Shown: positions 10,609 to 21,075 of the stretch, piece by piece | Layout of the letters: each line of letters starts with the position of its first letter | Position numbering within the stretch: the stretch's first letter is position 1 | Origin: Haliclona indistincta | Taxonomy: Eukaryota > Porifera > Demospongiae > Haplosclerida > Chalinidae | Assembly: GCA_964017065.1 (NCBI GenBank) | Contig: OZ024783.1 | Span: forward strand, 18,761,752 to 18,825,751 | DNA length: 64,000 bases | Direction: 5' to 3' | Notes under the pieces: model-generated | The model's database searches: none | Seen by the model: only the letters and a program-made list of their open reading frames with translations | Told to the model about the DNA's origin: nothing | Position numbers and translations under genes: made by a program

Positions 10609-11673
10609 TAGTCTCGCGTAGCCAGACCCTTTCCTCCCTCGTCGGAAAGGGTCTGGTCGACTACAATATACCAATTTGGTTTTCACGCCCGCCACTGTGG
10701 TCGGCAGTAGATTAGCCGCAATGTAATAATTACGAGACACGCCCAGTTATGAATTCTATTACGTCAATCATGACGACATCGACTGAAGCTGTAGACGACA
10801 TATCAGACGCCATATCGGCAGCAGCTATGAAAATGTCAGTGACTTTGAAGGAGAAGCAATATGAGGCCGTGAAGGAGTATTTGAAGGGTAATGATACGTT
10901 TGTTTCGTTGCCAACAGGCTATGGAAAGTCCCTAATATATGGGATCCTTCCTGCAGAAGCCCCATAAACCTTCTGCAGCTGTTGCAGAAGCCCCGTAAAC
11001 CAGCTTCTTGGACTTTTTGCTGAACCAGCCAGAGATTAGTAGCAGACAGAGCACTGACAATCCATCGATGTCGCGGTTTTTGAAAATAATGAATTTAGCG
11101 GGTATTAATTTTAGCGTTTTGATCTTCAAGTGATTAATAAACATTAAGCAATCAACACCATCGATTGAATTATTGTGCAACACAATGTCTAATCCAGTTC
11201 ACTGAAAGAGTCTTCATTTGATGATTAGCCCAATATATACAATGATTCCATCACGAATCTCCGACAATGAGACAGTCAGACCTTGCATCAGAATCGGACA
11301 CAGAAATGGAAGTTGTTGTCCCTACTGACGTTGAAGATAGAGTAGAGAATAGTTCACTATAGTTACTGGCGACACTACTGCTCAGCTAGCAGCGATAGCA
11401 GGCTAGCTGGACGCTGGTGCATGCGAACGTACGCGTGGTTAATTTCGAAATTACTTATCCTATTTATCCCTTTATTCAAAAATTGGCGGGTAGTTAATTT
11501 AGCGAAAATAGGGCAATCGCTAAAATTCGCTAAATTAAGTACCAGCTAACAATAGTCGCCTTAAGGTAATCTACTGCCGTCCACAGTGGCCGGGCGTGAA
11601 AACCAAATTGGTATCTTGTAGTCGACCAGACCCTTTCCGACGAGGGAGGAAAGGGTCTGGCTACGCGAGACTA
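10609..11673. mobile_element. 1065-bp TIR element with 9-bp target duplication, Mutator-like
   Basis: Ends are ~105-bp inverted repeats starting TAGTCTCGCGTAGCCAGACC. The flanking sequence GTTCTGACA is repeated exactly on both sides (10600-10608 and 11674-11682). A 9-bp duplication is characteristic of MULE-type elements. No transposase inside; instead it holds the 5' part of a RecQ-like helicase reading frame. It shares the TAGTCT start and duplication length with the element at 23713-24364. Confidence 0.82.
10749..10967 (+). pseudogene. RecQ-like helicase N-terminal fragment carried by the TIR element
   Basis: A 72-codon frame from an ATG encodes LKEKQYEAVKEYLKGND followed by FVSLPTGYGKSLIY, the Q-motif-like and Walker A region of RecQ/DEAD-type helicases (GYGKS binds ATP). 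The frame ends at a stop at 10965-10967, and motifs Ia-VI are absent; the downstream sequence inside the element shows no helicase homology I can read. A short direct repeat (GCAGAAGCCCC) lies at the break. The frame sits entirely between the inverted ends, which suggests capture of an exon. It cannot be an active helicase alone. Confidence 0.65.
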
Positions 11674-11682
11674 GTTCTGACA

Positions 11683-12117
11683 CCGTATCGCAAGCTGGCT
11701 GTACCAGAAATAAGTTAAGCCTTTGTCGTGTGGGTGTGGCGTGACATAACATAACAGAACGTCACTGCCAACACAAGCGCAAACAACTAACACCAAAACA
11801 AAAGCAGCTTTAGTTTAGCTAAATCAGCTAAAGAAAGGAAGCCATAGACAGGAGTCCAGAGAGATAAAATGACTGCATGCCCATCAGGCCTTACACTTAC
11901 AGTTCAAATTCCAGCTAGAAACAGAGGCGTCACACTGAATCTAGCGTGCTCCAAACACTATGTAAATACAGACTGCTACGTAGCTACACACCATGACGAT
12001 TGAATTGGATCTCTAAAATTCAATAATTAAACTGTATGAATGAAAGATGATAAAACCGCATGAGTACAAAAAATATAATAATAATTCAGTACAGTTTATG
12101 ATTGAGTTATTGTTTGT
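11683..12117. other. no gene seen
   Basis: AT-rich sequence between the TIR element and the minisatellite, without motifs I can support. Confidence 0.4.
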
Positions 12118-13660
12118 GTATAACTGTTAGAGAATGGTTCTTGCATGTGTGCTTACTGTTAGAGAATGGTTCTTGTGTGCTTACTGTCAGAGAATGGTTC
12201 TTGTGTGCTTACTGTCAGAGAATGGTTCTTGTGTGCTTACTGTTAGAGAATGGTTCTTGTGTGCTTACTGTTAGAGAATGGTTGTTGTGTGCGTACTGTT
12301 AGAGAATGGTTGTTGTGTGCGTACTGTTAGAGAATGGTTCTTGTGTGCTTACTGTTAGAGAATGGTTCTTGTGTGCTTACTGTTAGAGAATGGTTCTTGT
12401 TTGCGTACTGTTAGAGAATGGTTCTTGTGTGCTTACTGTTAGGGAATGGTTGTTGTGTGCGTACTGTTAGAGAATGGTTGTTGTGTGCGTACTGTTAGAG
12501 AATGGTTCTTGTGTGCTTACTGTTAGAGAATGCTTCTTGTGTGCTTACTGTTAGAGAATGGCTCTTGTTTGCGTACTGTTAGAGAATGGTTCTTGTGTGC
12601 TTACTGTTAGGGAATGGTTCTTGTTTGCTTACTGTTAGAGAATGTTTCTTTTTTGCGTACTGTTAGAGAATGGTTCTTGTTTGCTTACTGTTAGAGAATG
12701 GTTCTTGTTTGCTTACTGCTAGAGAATGGTTCTTGTTTGCTTACTGTTAGAGAATGGTTCTTATGTGCTTACCGTTAGAGAATGGTTCTTGTGTGTTTAC
12801 TGTTAGAGAATGGTTCTTGTGTGCTCATTGTCAGAGAATGGTTCTTGTGTGCTTACTGTCAGAGAATGCTTCTTGTGTGCTTACTGTTAGAGAATGGCTC
12901 TTGTTTGCGTACTGTTAGAGAATGGTTCTTGTGTGCTTACTGTTAGGGAATGGTTCTTGTTTGCGTACTGTTAGAGAATGGTTCTTGTTTGCGTACTGTT
13001 AGAGAATGTTTCTTGTGTGCGTACTGTTAGAGAATGCGGGTTCTTGTGTGCGTACTGTTAGAGAATGCTTATTGTGTGCTTACTGTTAGAGAATGGTTCT
13101 TGTGTGCGTACTGTTAGAGAATGGTTCTTGTGTGCTTACTGTTAGAGAATGGTTCTTGTTTGCGTACTGTTAGAGAATGCTTCTTGTGTGCGTACTGTTA
13201 GAGAATGCTTCTTGTGTGCGTACTGTTAGAGAATGCTTCTTGTGTGCTTACTGTTAGAGAATGGTTCTTGTGTGCGTACTGTTAGAGAATGGTTCTTGTG
13301 TGCGTACTGTTAGAGAATGGTTCTTGTGTGCGTACTGTTAGAGAATGGTTCTTGTGTGCGTACTGTTAGAGAATGGTTCTTGTTTGCTTACTGTTAGAGA
13401 ATGCTTCTTATGTGCTTACTTTTAGAGAATGGTTCTTGTTTGCTTACTGTTAGAGAATGCTTCTTGTGTGCTTACTGTTAGAGAATGGTTGTTGTGTGCT
13501 TACTGTTAGAGAATGGTTGTTGTGTGCGTACCGTTAGAGAATGGTTCTTGTGTGCTTACTGTTAGAGAATGCTTCTTGCGTGCTTACTGTTAGAGAATGG
13601 TTCTTGTTTGCATACTGTTAGAGAATACTTCTTGTTTGCTTGCTGTTAGAGAATGGTTAC
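12118..13660. repeat. 28-bp minisatellite, about 55 copies
   Basis: The unit GTTAGAGAATGGTTCTTGTG plus TGCTTACT repeats head to tail over 1.5 kb. Variant positions (GCTT or GCGT, GGTT or GCTT, GTGT or GTTT) recur in blocks, indicating higher-order duplication. Not CRISPR: there are no spacers. Confidence 0.95.
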
Positions 13661-14368
13661 TGTTAGACTGTTAGACAATTAGACAATTACGTAGAATGGT
13701 TACTGTTAGACAATGCTTATTATTTTACGTAAAACACAATGTTTTCTCCCTTTTGTATAATGCTCTTTCTTACGTAGAACACAATGTTTTCAAAAAGTGT
13801 TAAAATATCCCAAAATTAAGCCAAATTGAAGAATACAAATAACCGCAAAAATTGACCGGTTTTCGGCGCGCCCCTGCACTAAACGTATTGTCTTCGGCAT
13901 TTCTATGGCTTCAGTGCAAATTTCACCACATTTTAGGAAAAACAAAATGGCTGCCAATAAAATTTGGACATTTCATGGCTTCGGGTGCTCGGAAAACACA
14001 TTTTTTCGCATTCTCTATGATCTGGGCTACATTTTACATTGACCAAAACCACTGCTATTTACATGTACTTTTCAGTAGCCAGCCCCAAAGTACTAACTTT
14101 GAGCAAAATTTGACGAGGTTGCTGCACTTTATCGGCTTCACTTTCGAAGTGGGAGGGGCATATCGACCGACTTGAGTGTGAGCAATTGCGGCTACTCACT
14201 GGCGCAAATTTGAGACCAGTAGCACAAAAGACACACGAGATATTCACGATAGAAGTGGTCAGCATTTACGAGGTTAAAATTTCAGCAAGATAATTTAGTA
14301 GTTAAAGGGTTAAATAAGTACGACCGCAGAAAATGTTGTGACCAGAGAAAGTATAAGCCAAATCTTCG
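13661..14368. other. non-coding; probable 3' region of the LINE in its right part
   Basis: Short direct repeats (ACACAATGTTTTC twice) follow the minisatellite. The part near 14290-14368 is directly downstream of the LINE ORF2 stop and may be its 3' UTR. No poly(A) or clear target duplication was seen. Confidence 0.35.
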
Positions 14369-17114
14369 TTAAAGATCAGTTTGACCAAAGTGTTTGAGTT
14401 TTTTTTTTTGCATTTTTATAAATTTAAGCGATCTTGAAGAAACCAAGTTATAAATACTTTGGACTCTAGCACATCGATGCAGGATACCGGTATGCGTTCG
14501 AGGAGGTAATCTCCAGATACGCTGCAGACAGTTGTTTAATACAACCTCTAAACTCCTTAGACCAGGAGAAGAAATATTCCAGAGTTCGCAACCATATAGA
14601 GCTAGACAATATGATGAAAACAGATATGTCATAGGAATCGGTCCGATATTTGGAAAAGTAGAAAATAAGCTATTAGCAGCCCTGGATAAATAACGAGATT
14701 TTAGCAGAATATCTTCATCGTCACAGAGATTATACTTTAGCTTGTTACCCAAGTGCACGACGGTATTAGAAAATTGGAGAGGCGAGTCACAGAAGAGAAA
14801 ATTAGAATTAATATTGTCAAAATCAGATACACCCAAACGAAAATTAATAAGCTGAGTCTTGAGAGGATTGAAATGTAGACCAAGACAACTACCATGTGAT
14901 TCACAAGTAGCAAGAAGGGTGCGTAATGCAGAGGCAGAAGGTGCCAAAAGCACTATATCATCTGCGTATGCAAGGGCGCCTGCATAATGGCTATTCCAAA
15001 AACAACCAACTCCAGTAGACTCAAGCTTTAAAAGCAGCTCATCTAGATAAATAGAAAACAATACAGGCGACAAAACACCACCCTGGCGAACTCCATTGGA
15101 TACTGTGAAAGGAGAAGAGAGAGCATTTCTCCACCTCACAGATAAATTTTGCGTAGAGTACCAAGAACTTAGCAAACGAACCACAGGCAAGGGAAGACCA
15201 CGTGACACAAGCAGATCAAATAAGATGTCATGTCTGACAAGATCAAATGCCTTGGAAGCATCAAGAAAACATGCGAATACAGGAGATCCATTGTAGATGT
15301 ATTTAGCAACTACCTGCTTAAGAACTCCGGTACAGAGAGCAGTTGAAGAACCATTTTTAAAACCAAATTGGAAATCACTGGTGACTAAAAAGTGAGAGTA
15401 ATCCAATAAGATACACCACTCAAGGATCTTACTAAGGGTGGACGCCAGAGCAATAGGCCTATAAGAATCTGAGGAAGAAGGATTTTTACCAGGTTTGGGA
15501 ATAGGCACAAGTACACAATTAACAAGTTGTGCAGGAAGAAAGCCATGGCGCAACAAAACAGAGAAAAAGTTAGCAAGTGGTTCAGCAATTACAGGGGCCG
15601 CAATAATAAAGTGATTGGAAACCAGGCTAGAGTCATCTTTCTTATCTCTTTTTAAGTGCTGGATAGCGTCTAAGACAGTCTCAAAGGAGAAGGCAGAAAA
15701 AATAGGATTGTCTAAGGACTGACCAAGTGAAACAGAATTGAAAGAATGACACGCATGTTTGTTTAAAGTGATAGATAGTTTATCACGGAACAGCTCAGAG
15801 GTAGCTTTATCATCAATAACGCCATCTATTCGATGATGAGATGATGCCTGTGAAGTGCTTCGGAATTTTTTGACATTCTGCCAGAAATCTTTTTTATTAC
15901 GAATAGAAAAAGCTTTTGCTAGTTTTTCACGGGCAATATGCTCTCTTCTTCGCTTGAGTCGACGAACTTCATATTTATAACGAGACTTTGATTTTTTCTT
16001 AATAACAGCAAGAACACCTGCAGAAGGGGAACCAGCTTCTAACCAAACCCTATACAAAAAATTTGCTTTATCTCTTAAATCTTTAGCAGCATCATTCCAT
16101 CCAGGTACGTACTTTGTGTTTGCGAACGGTAGAAGGAATAGAGGGTAAAGCATTGCAAGCAGCAACTGAGATACAATTCAAGAAGGATGTAAGGTACTGA
16201 GAGATATCAGCTGAGTGAACTTTGCAATGAGGATTACAACAGTAGAAAACTTCATCGGGGAGCACAGGAAGGTTAGAGACAATGGAGGCAAGAAACTGTT
16301 CAATATGATAATTATCGACCTGGGCCCAGTTTGTAGAATGAGAATGAGTATTAGGAATCTGAGGAGATTTAACTGGTAAAGAGGAAGGACAGATATCAAA
16401 AACAATAGAAATAGGAATATGATCAGAAAGATTGGAACCGTATAACAGAGGAGAAACGGACATGGTTAGCGAAGCAAGAGTAGAGTCACAAAAGAAATGG
16501 TCAAGCCACGAGGTTGAATTGTTAGCATCAGAGAAAAATGTGTACTCAATTGATGAAGCTGGTAAATGGTCAACACTGACTAAGGCTTTGTCAGATAAAA
16601 AATCCGACAAGCAGGAAGCACGAATAGAGGGCACTGATAAATCGACATTGAAGTCACCACCAATAACCAAGTGGTCAAAGGTTATAGAATCAATAAACCC
16701 TTCAATCTCTCCTAATAACTGAACAAAAGCATCACGAGAATTAATATCGTGATAATCAGTTGGGAAATAAACGCAGATACATAGGAAGGAGACATCATTG
16801 AAGGAGACCTTCAAAGCACAAAAGCGCTTAGAAGGGAAAGGAAGGTGACTTACAAAAGGAGAAAGAGATTTGCGGTAAAGTATAGCACATCCGCCATATG
16901 GACGACCAAGCAGGATAGAATCATCCATACCAGAAACACCAAATGAAGAGAAGTAGGGAGAAAAATTAAGAAGACCAAGCTGAGAATCAAACAGCCAATG
17001 CTCCTGAACAAAACAAAAATCAAATAAATGAGAAATATCATGAACCAGATAGCAACCAGAATTCCAACCTCTACAATTGAAGGACACAAGACGTAATGAA
17101 TTAGACTGAGCCAT
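14369..17114 (-). pseudogene. LINE ORF2: AP endonuclease and reverse transcriptase (one-base frameshift)
   Basis: The endonuclease (17114-~16150) shows SFNCRGW, the catalytic QEHW, GGDFNVD and SDHIPI. The reverse transcriptase (~15700-14800) shows YRPIAL, FLDASKAFD, NGVRQGGVLSP and the active-site box YADDIVLLAP. Between them, at about 16105-16112, the frame slips by one base: the endonuclease frame reads RKHKVRTW, while the other frame resumes at VPGWNDAAKD, consistent with a single inserted base in GTACGTA. Everything else is open. The protein would nick target DNA and prime reverse transcription; this copy cannot make it intact. Confidence 0.88.
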
Positions 17115-18846
17115 TATGTCGAATTAGTTGAACCTAGCGGACTAGACGAGACTGTGGCAACTGAAGCTGAACTGCAAGCAGGCAAAGGCACAGGTAAAGG
17201 TAGACCTGACGAAGCAGAAGTAGCTATGGCATTGTGAGGAACAGAAACAGAAGCAGGTGGCTTGTAAAAACTTGTTAAGACAGAGGCAGCTACAGAAGTA
17301 TAAGGAGTAGAGACTGACGAAGTCATCTTATTTTCACTAGTTCTAACAGAGGGAGCTGTAGAAAAGAGAGGAGCAGGGACAGATGGAGACAACAGATTGC
17401 GATTTAATGAGACCGAGTTAACTGTGGAAATATGAGCAATAGAGGCAGATGACTTGACTGTTGAGACAGAGGCAGCTGCAGAAGTGTGAGAGGGTGGAAC
17501 ATATAAAGATGACTTAATGTGTGATTGAGCACTTTGGCGCTTAGCAGCAGCAGCAGCCAACCTTTCATCACGTGACATGTCAGGGCGAATAAAGATACCA
17601 TTCTTGTTGAAGGATTTGAGCTTATGTTTGTTTGCTAGAAGCAACCGCTTATCCCAGACAGTGATAAACTTAACAATAGTTGGTCGACAACGATCCCCGG
17701 ATTTTTTACCAATACGAAATAAATCCTTAATATCCTTAGGAGAGCCAGTAATGTGAGTTGAGATCTCATCGACTAGCTTTCGTGTGTCAACCAGAGAGCC
17801 CTCAGGGAGACCAAATAAGATTACGTTGGCACTACTATCAACATTATCCTTTATTGTGTTGTTGACTTTGGTAGAGAGAACGGGATGTGCAGGACGTTCA
17901 CTACCTGTAGTAACCTGGGGAATTGCATCTTTAATAGTTGAAATCTCTGAAGATAAACGAGACATAGAACTACACAGTGACTCAGACATATTCGCACATG
18001 AGGAGTTGACAAGAAACTTCAGCTCAGTTAATTGAGGACGAAAAGAGGCAAGATCAGATGAGATGACAGATAGATCATTGCGTAGCTTGTCAACCAGAGT
18101 GGCAGTGTTTTGGAGAAGAGATGCAGGATCATGAGGGGAGAGGACCGGAATGCGCACCAAATGCTCAGCTGCACAGTAAATTGGAGGAATACCATCAACA
18201 GAGTCTAGCTTATTAAATGCCAAAAGCAGATCAGTACAAACAGCTTCAAGAGCAGAACGCTTATCAGAATCTCTTCTAGTATGAAAGACAAAATCGAGGT
18301 CAGAAAGCTTGGACTGGCAATTATCCCAGAGTAACTTCATAGCAGCAGAGAGGTCACTAAATGGGAAGCCATCCAGCAGAAGCTTTTTGATGGAGGTTGT
18401 ATCAAAACGAAGCCGAGCAGCTTTAATAAAAGCCAAACTGGAGAGCAGATATCTATGCCAGGAGCAGGTGCAATATCAGTAGGGTCAACAGCAGGAGCAG
18501 AATCATCTGCTGGAGGGGGAGAGGCTTCAACTCGAGATGGTGAACAAGGTGAAGAAGTAACAGAAAGATTTGTGGGGGAAAGGAGAGAACTGATAGGGGA
18601 CTTATTGTAAACGATTGAACGTCTCCAGTTTTTAGCAGACGCTTTACCACCCATAGCCTCAAACCTAGCTGGAGTAACCCAGTCAGAACCAGCAACTAAA
18701 ACGCATTTAATCTTTTTCTTGCCTAGGGCTGACTGAGACTTAAAAAGGTCAACATCAAATTGACCAGAAAGAGTACCACAAGATACAGGGAGAAATTTGT
18801 TACCAGGACCGGTGGCACGAGATGGTGTAAACTGGGACGTAGACAT
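17114..18846 (-). CDS. LINE ORF1: SAND domain, then RRM-type nucleic-acid-binding protein (frame change at ~18436)
   Basis: Residues ~20-95 form a SAND domain, the DNA-binding fold of Sp100/DEAF1: LPVSCGTLSG, IKCVLV, WVTPARFEAMGG and the KDWK-like core SAKNWRRSI. A Pro/Ala/Ser-rich linker follows. The frame then changes by one base near 18430-18450 and continues for ~440 codons: a helical region, heptad-like leucines, an RRM-like unit (ANVILFGLPEG...VKFITVWDKR) and the FIRPDMSRDERLA tail typical of LINE ORF1 proteins, ending in a Ser/Thr/Pro-rich stretch. The expected role is chaperoning the element RNA; SAND could add chromatin or DNA targeting. The frame change may be a mutation, a programmed shift, or mark two separate ORFs. 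Confidence 0.78.
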
Positions 18847-19191
18847 GAAGCCTGCAAAAACTGAACATATATACCACTGGCGTCTAAAAGAAGAGAAAGA
18901 TGAGCAGAAACAGCTCAGGAGAAAATAAGAGTCTCGCCTTTTGAGGCCCTACAGAAGGGCAAGTGGATAGCAGGGTGTCAGCAGCCTAGTCAGCCGCCGG
19001 TGACTGCTGGACTCTGTCCCCTTGGCCAACCTAGGGCGTCGGGGCTCCTGGACAGCCACCAGCAGGCGAGCAGCAGAGTCAGAGTCAATGGAGTCTCACG
19101 CTTCCCCTACAGGTCCGTGAGACTTTGAGCCTTTGACTTTCAAGTGCTGTCGTCTTTATCGTCTCATCCACATCGTCTTTATCCTCCTTTA

Positions 19192-19241
19192 TCAACCAAA
19201 AAGGAGGACCGTCTGTAATGACGGTCCTCCTTTTTGGTTGA
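19192..19241. repeat. perfect 22-bp stem hairpin
   Basis: TCAACCAAAAAGGAGGACCG and its exact complement flank the 6-base loop TGTAAT. It lies at the truncated end of the piggyBac frame, suggesting an inverted duplication at a breakpoint. Confidence 0.9.
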
Positions 19242-20290
19242 GCTCGGTAGGCTTGTCTCATCCACAAGATGCAAGTGACGAAACAAGAACTTGAAACGAT
19301 CTCGAGGCATACAGTTTGCGATTGTCGGAACGCCCAACACGGGATCGAGAGATCAGTAGTCGTTTAGACGTGGGAGAACTTTGAAGCTCATTGCTAAAAC
19401 CATAGAGATGTTTCTTGCGTGGGCGTAATTAGAGGTGTGGCTTCCGGTCAGCCGCCATGTTGGTTGGCACGAGCGGCTGTTCTTCGTCATATCCTACTCT
19501 AGTTTAGTACGAGGCAACGTCACTCAGTACAGCGAGAATGATGAGCGCGAGCTGGAGCTAGTATCTGCAGCAACTTAGTATAAAACGTAGCTAAGTGCAG
19601 ATATGAACAAAAGTGCTGCAAGCTGGTTTACAGCAGGACCCTTACTGCATCTGTGACCGCTGGGAAAAGAGTCCAGTGTTGCTACCAGCCATAGCACTAA
19701 GCGATGTGATGCTTTATATTATGGTAGCTAAACCAAGCCCAGGAAGACCAAGACTAGTTGGATATGACGAAGAACAGCCGCTCGTGCCAACCAACATGGC
19801 GGCTGACCGGAAACCACACCTCTAATTACGCCCACGCACGAAACATCTCTATACCTAGAAACGTCCAGATCTCCTCTGCTGTGGTAGGCCCTCTGCTACC
19901 AGTCCGTCGCGCAGTTCCCCGCTGGAGGGCATATTTATTTGTCTCCTGGGCTATCAATTCACACAAATGTAATGGCCACAACTTCTGTACATACTCTAAA
20001 GCAGAAGTCAACTGGGGATCCACCCTTTCAGATGGATCCTCAGTGCCGTGGAATGTATAGGATACTTACCTGAAGAGAGTGACTTGGCTAGAGAGAACGC
20101 GAAAGCTTCCCGGCGTTTCTTGTAGTCAGCCGGACCCTGGAATTCGTCCTCAGAATCAGAGTCGTCGTCGTCTTCTTCTTCTTCATTGGTAGGGTCGTCG
20201 TGGTCGTCGTTCTCCTCCGCGGTAGCAGTTCCTTGATCGCCGGGATCGTCGGTGAAGTAGTCGTCGTAGTAGACGGAGCCTCTTCTGGTT
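19197..20290 (-). pseudogene. piggyBac-type transposase relic, split by a TIR element
   Basis: Minus strand: an acidic N-terminal block at ~20290-20070 (runs of D/E, then FQGPADYKKRREAFAFS); then ~20045-19852 with SALEYVQKLW, ELIAQETNKYA and TTAEEIWTFLG, the opening of the DDE_Tnp_1_7 domain. After the inserted element (19403-19851) it resumes with VLPRLNDY, a TGA where Trp is expected, SLDPVLGVP, MPRDRFKFL and RHLHLVDE. It is cut at the hairpin near 19241. The catalytic Asp residues downstream are missing. Frame changes around 20050 add to the decay. An active relative would move TTAA-flanked elements such as 28091-28583. Confidence 0.75.
19403..19851. mobile_element. 449-bp TIR element with ~93-bp ends inside the piggyBac relic
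   Basis: Inverted ends begin TAGAGATGTTTC and match over ~93 bases with about two mismatches. Cutting out exactly this segment joins GGTA to TGG and restores FLGMVLAMSFKVLPRLNDY in the piggyBac frame, so the borders are firm and no target duplication is left. Confidence 0.82.
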
Positions 20291-20413
20291 GGTTAGAACG
20301 AGACAAGCACAGAGACATTGTTACAGGACAAAAATAAGATTATACGAGATCTCACATACTACTGGGTCGCGGCACAGTCATTGCGACTCGTTGTGAACTA
20401 GGCTCAGCGATGA

Positions 20414-20956
20414 TCGCTAGCAGATAATACTATTTTTTAGCGCAGTTAGACCGCACCTCCTTGAACATGGCAACCTGAGAGCAACTGTATGTACTCGTGA
20501 AAGCATCTGATAGCCTATCCAGCCTCATTGTGGCATCGCTAGATCACCTGTACGTTCGTGGTTCGGCTATCTGATTGTTTCGAAGCTGTTTGTCGCTCGA
20601 TCATGCAACTGGATCCATTCACCTGCTGTGCTGAGCTGTCAGCCTAGCTGTTCCGCTTCAGTTATGTGTTTTATTGCTGCCACTAACCGTAACAACTACT
20701 ATTACATCTCAGGTAAGGAATGGAACTCTCTGAGAAACAGCTGACCAGTTATATAACACGAAGCTTTGATCGAACGGATGAGACAGTCGCCGACAGCCGG
20801 GCTCACGAGGATTGGCTAAGGCATGCAACGACGGCCTTATAAATCGAGCTAGAAATAGAGACCAAGATGCTTCTTCAGCGCTTAAATCATAGACAATAAT
20901 AATTCTCTGTCTGAGCCGCCATCTTTAAGCGCTAAAAATAGTATATCCGCTAGCGA
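20414..20956. mobile_element. possible 0.54 kb TIR element
   Basis: TCGCTAGCAGATAATACTAT at the left end matches the complement of the right end over ~28 bases with small gaps (both include TTTTTAGCGC). No coding content and no clear target duplication. Confidence 0.45.
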
Positions 20957-21075
20957 CAGTTCGCTGGCAGAAAATCCAATTAAAGCGTGGGCGATTCACA
21001 CTCCAATTACTCTTAGTAGGCGCGGTCGATTATGGACTCCTGGTACAGCTCATGGTAACCGGCAGAAGGCAATAT

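Larger units (their letters stand above)
14369..19087 (-). mobile_element. non-LTR retrotransposon (CR1/L2-like LINE), near full length
   Basis: Minus-strand order: a ~240-base GC-rich leader (19087-18847), ORF1 (18846-17114) and ORF2 (17114-14369) with AP endonuclease, reverse transcriptase and a C-terminal HTH-like region (LYGCELW, RIWRLPPRTHT) as in CR1/L2-group LINEs. ORF1 and ORF2 abut at 17114. One frameshift in each ORF makes this copy inactive, but both proteins are otherwise open from end to end, so the insertion is fairly young. The clade assignment is from motif style only. Confidence 0.85.

Noticed and set aside
12102..13660. CRISPR-like array
   Set aside because: Units are contiguous with no spacers, and the genome is eukaryotic; it is a minisatellite.
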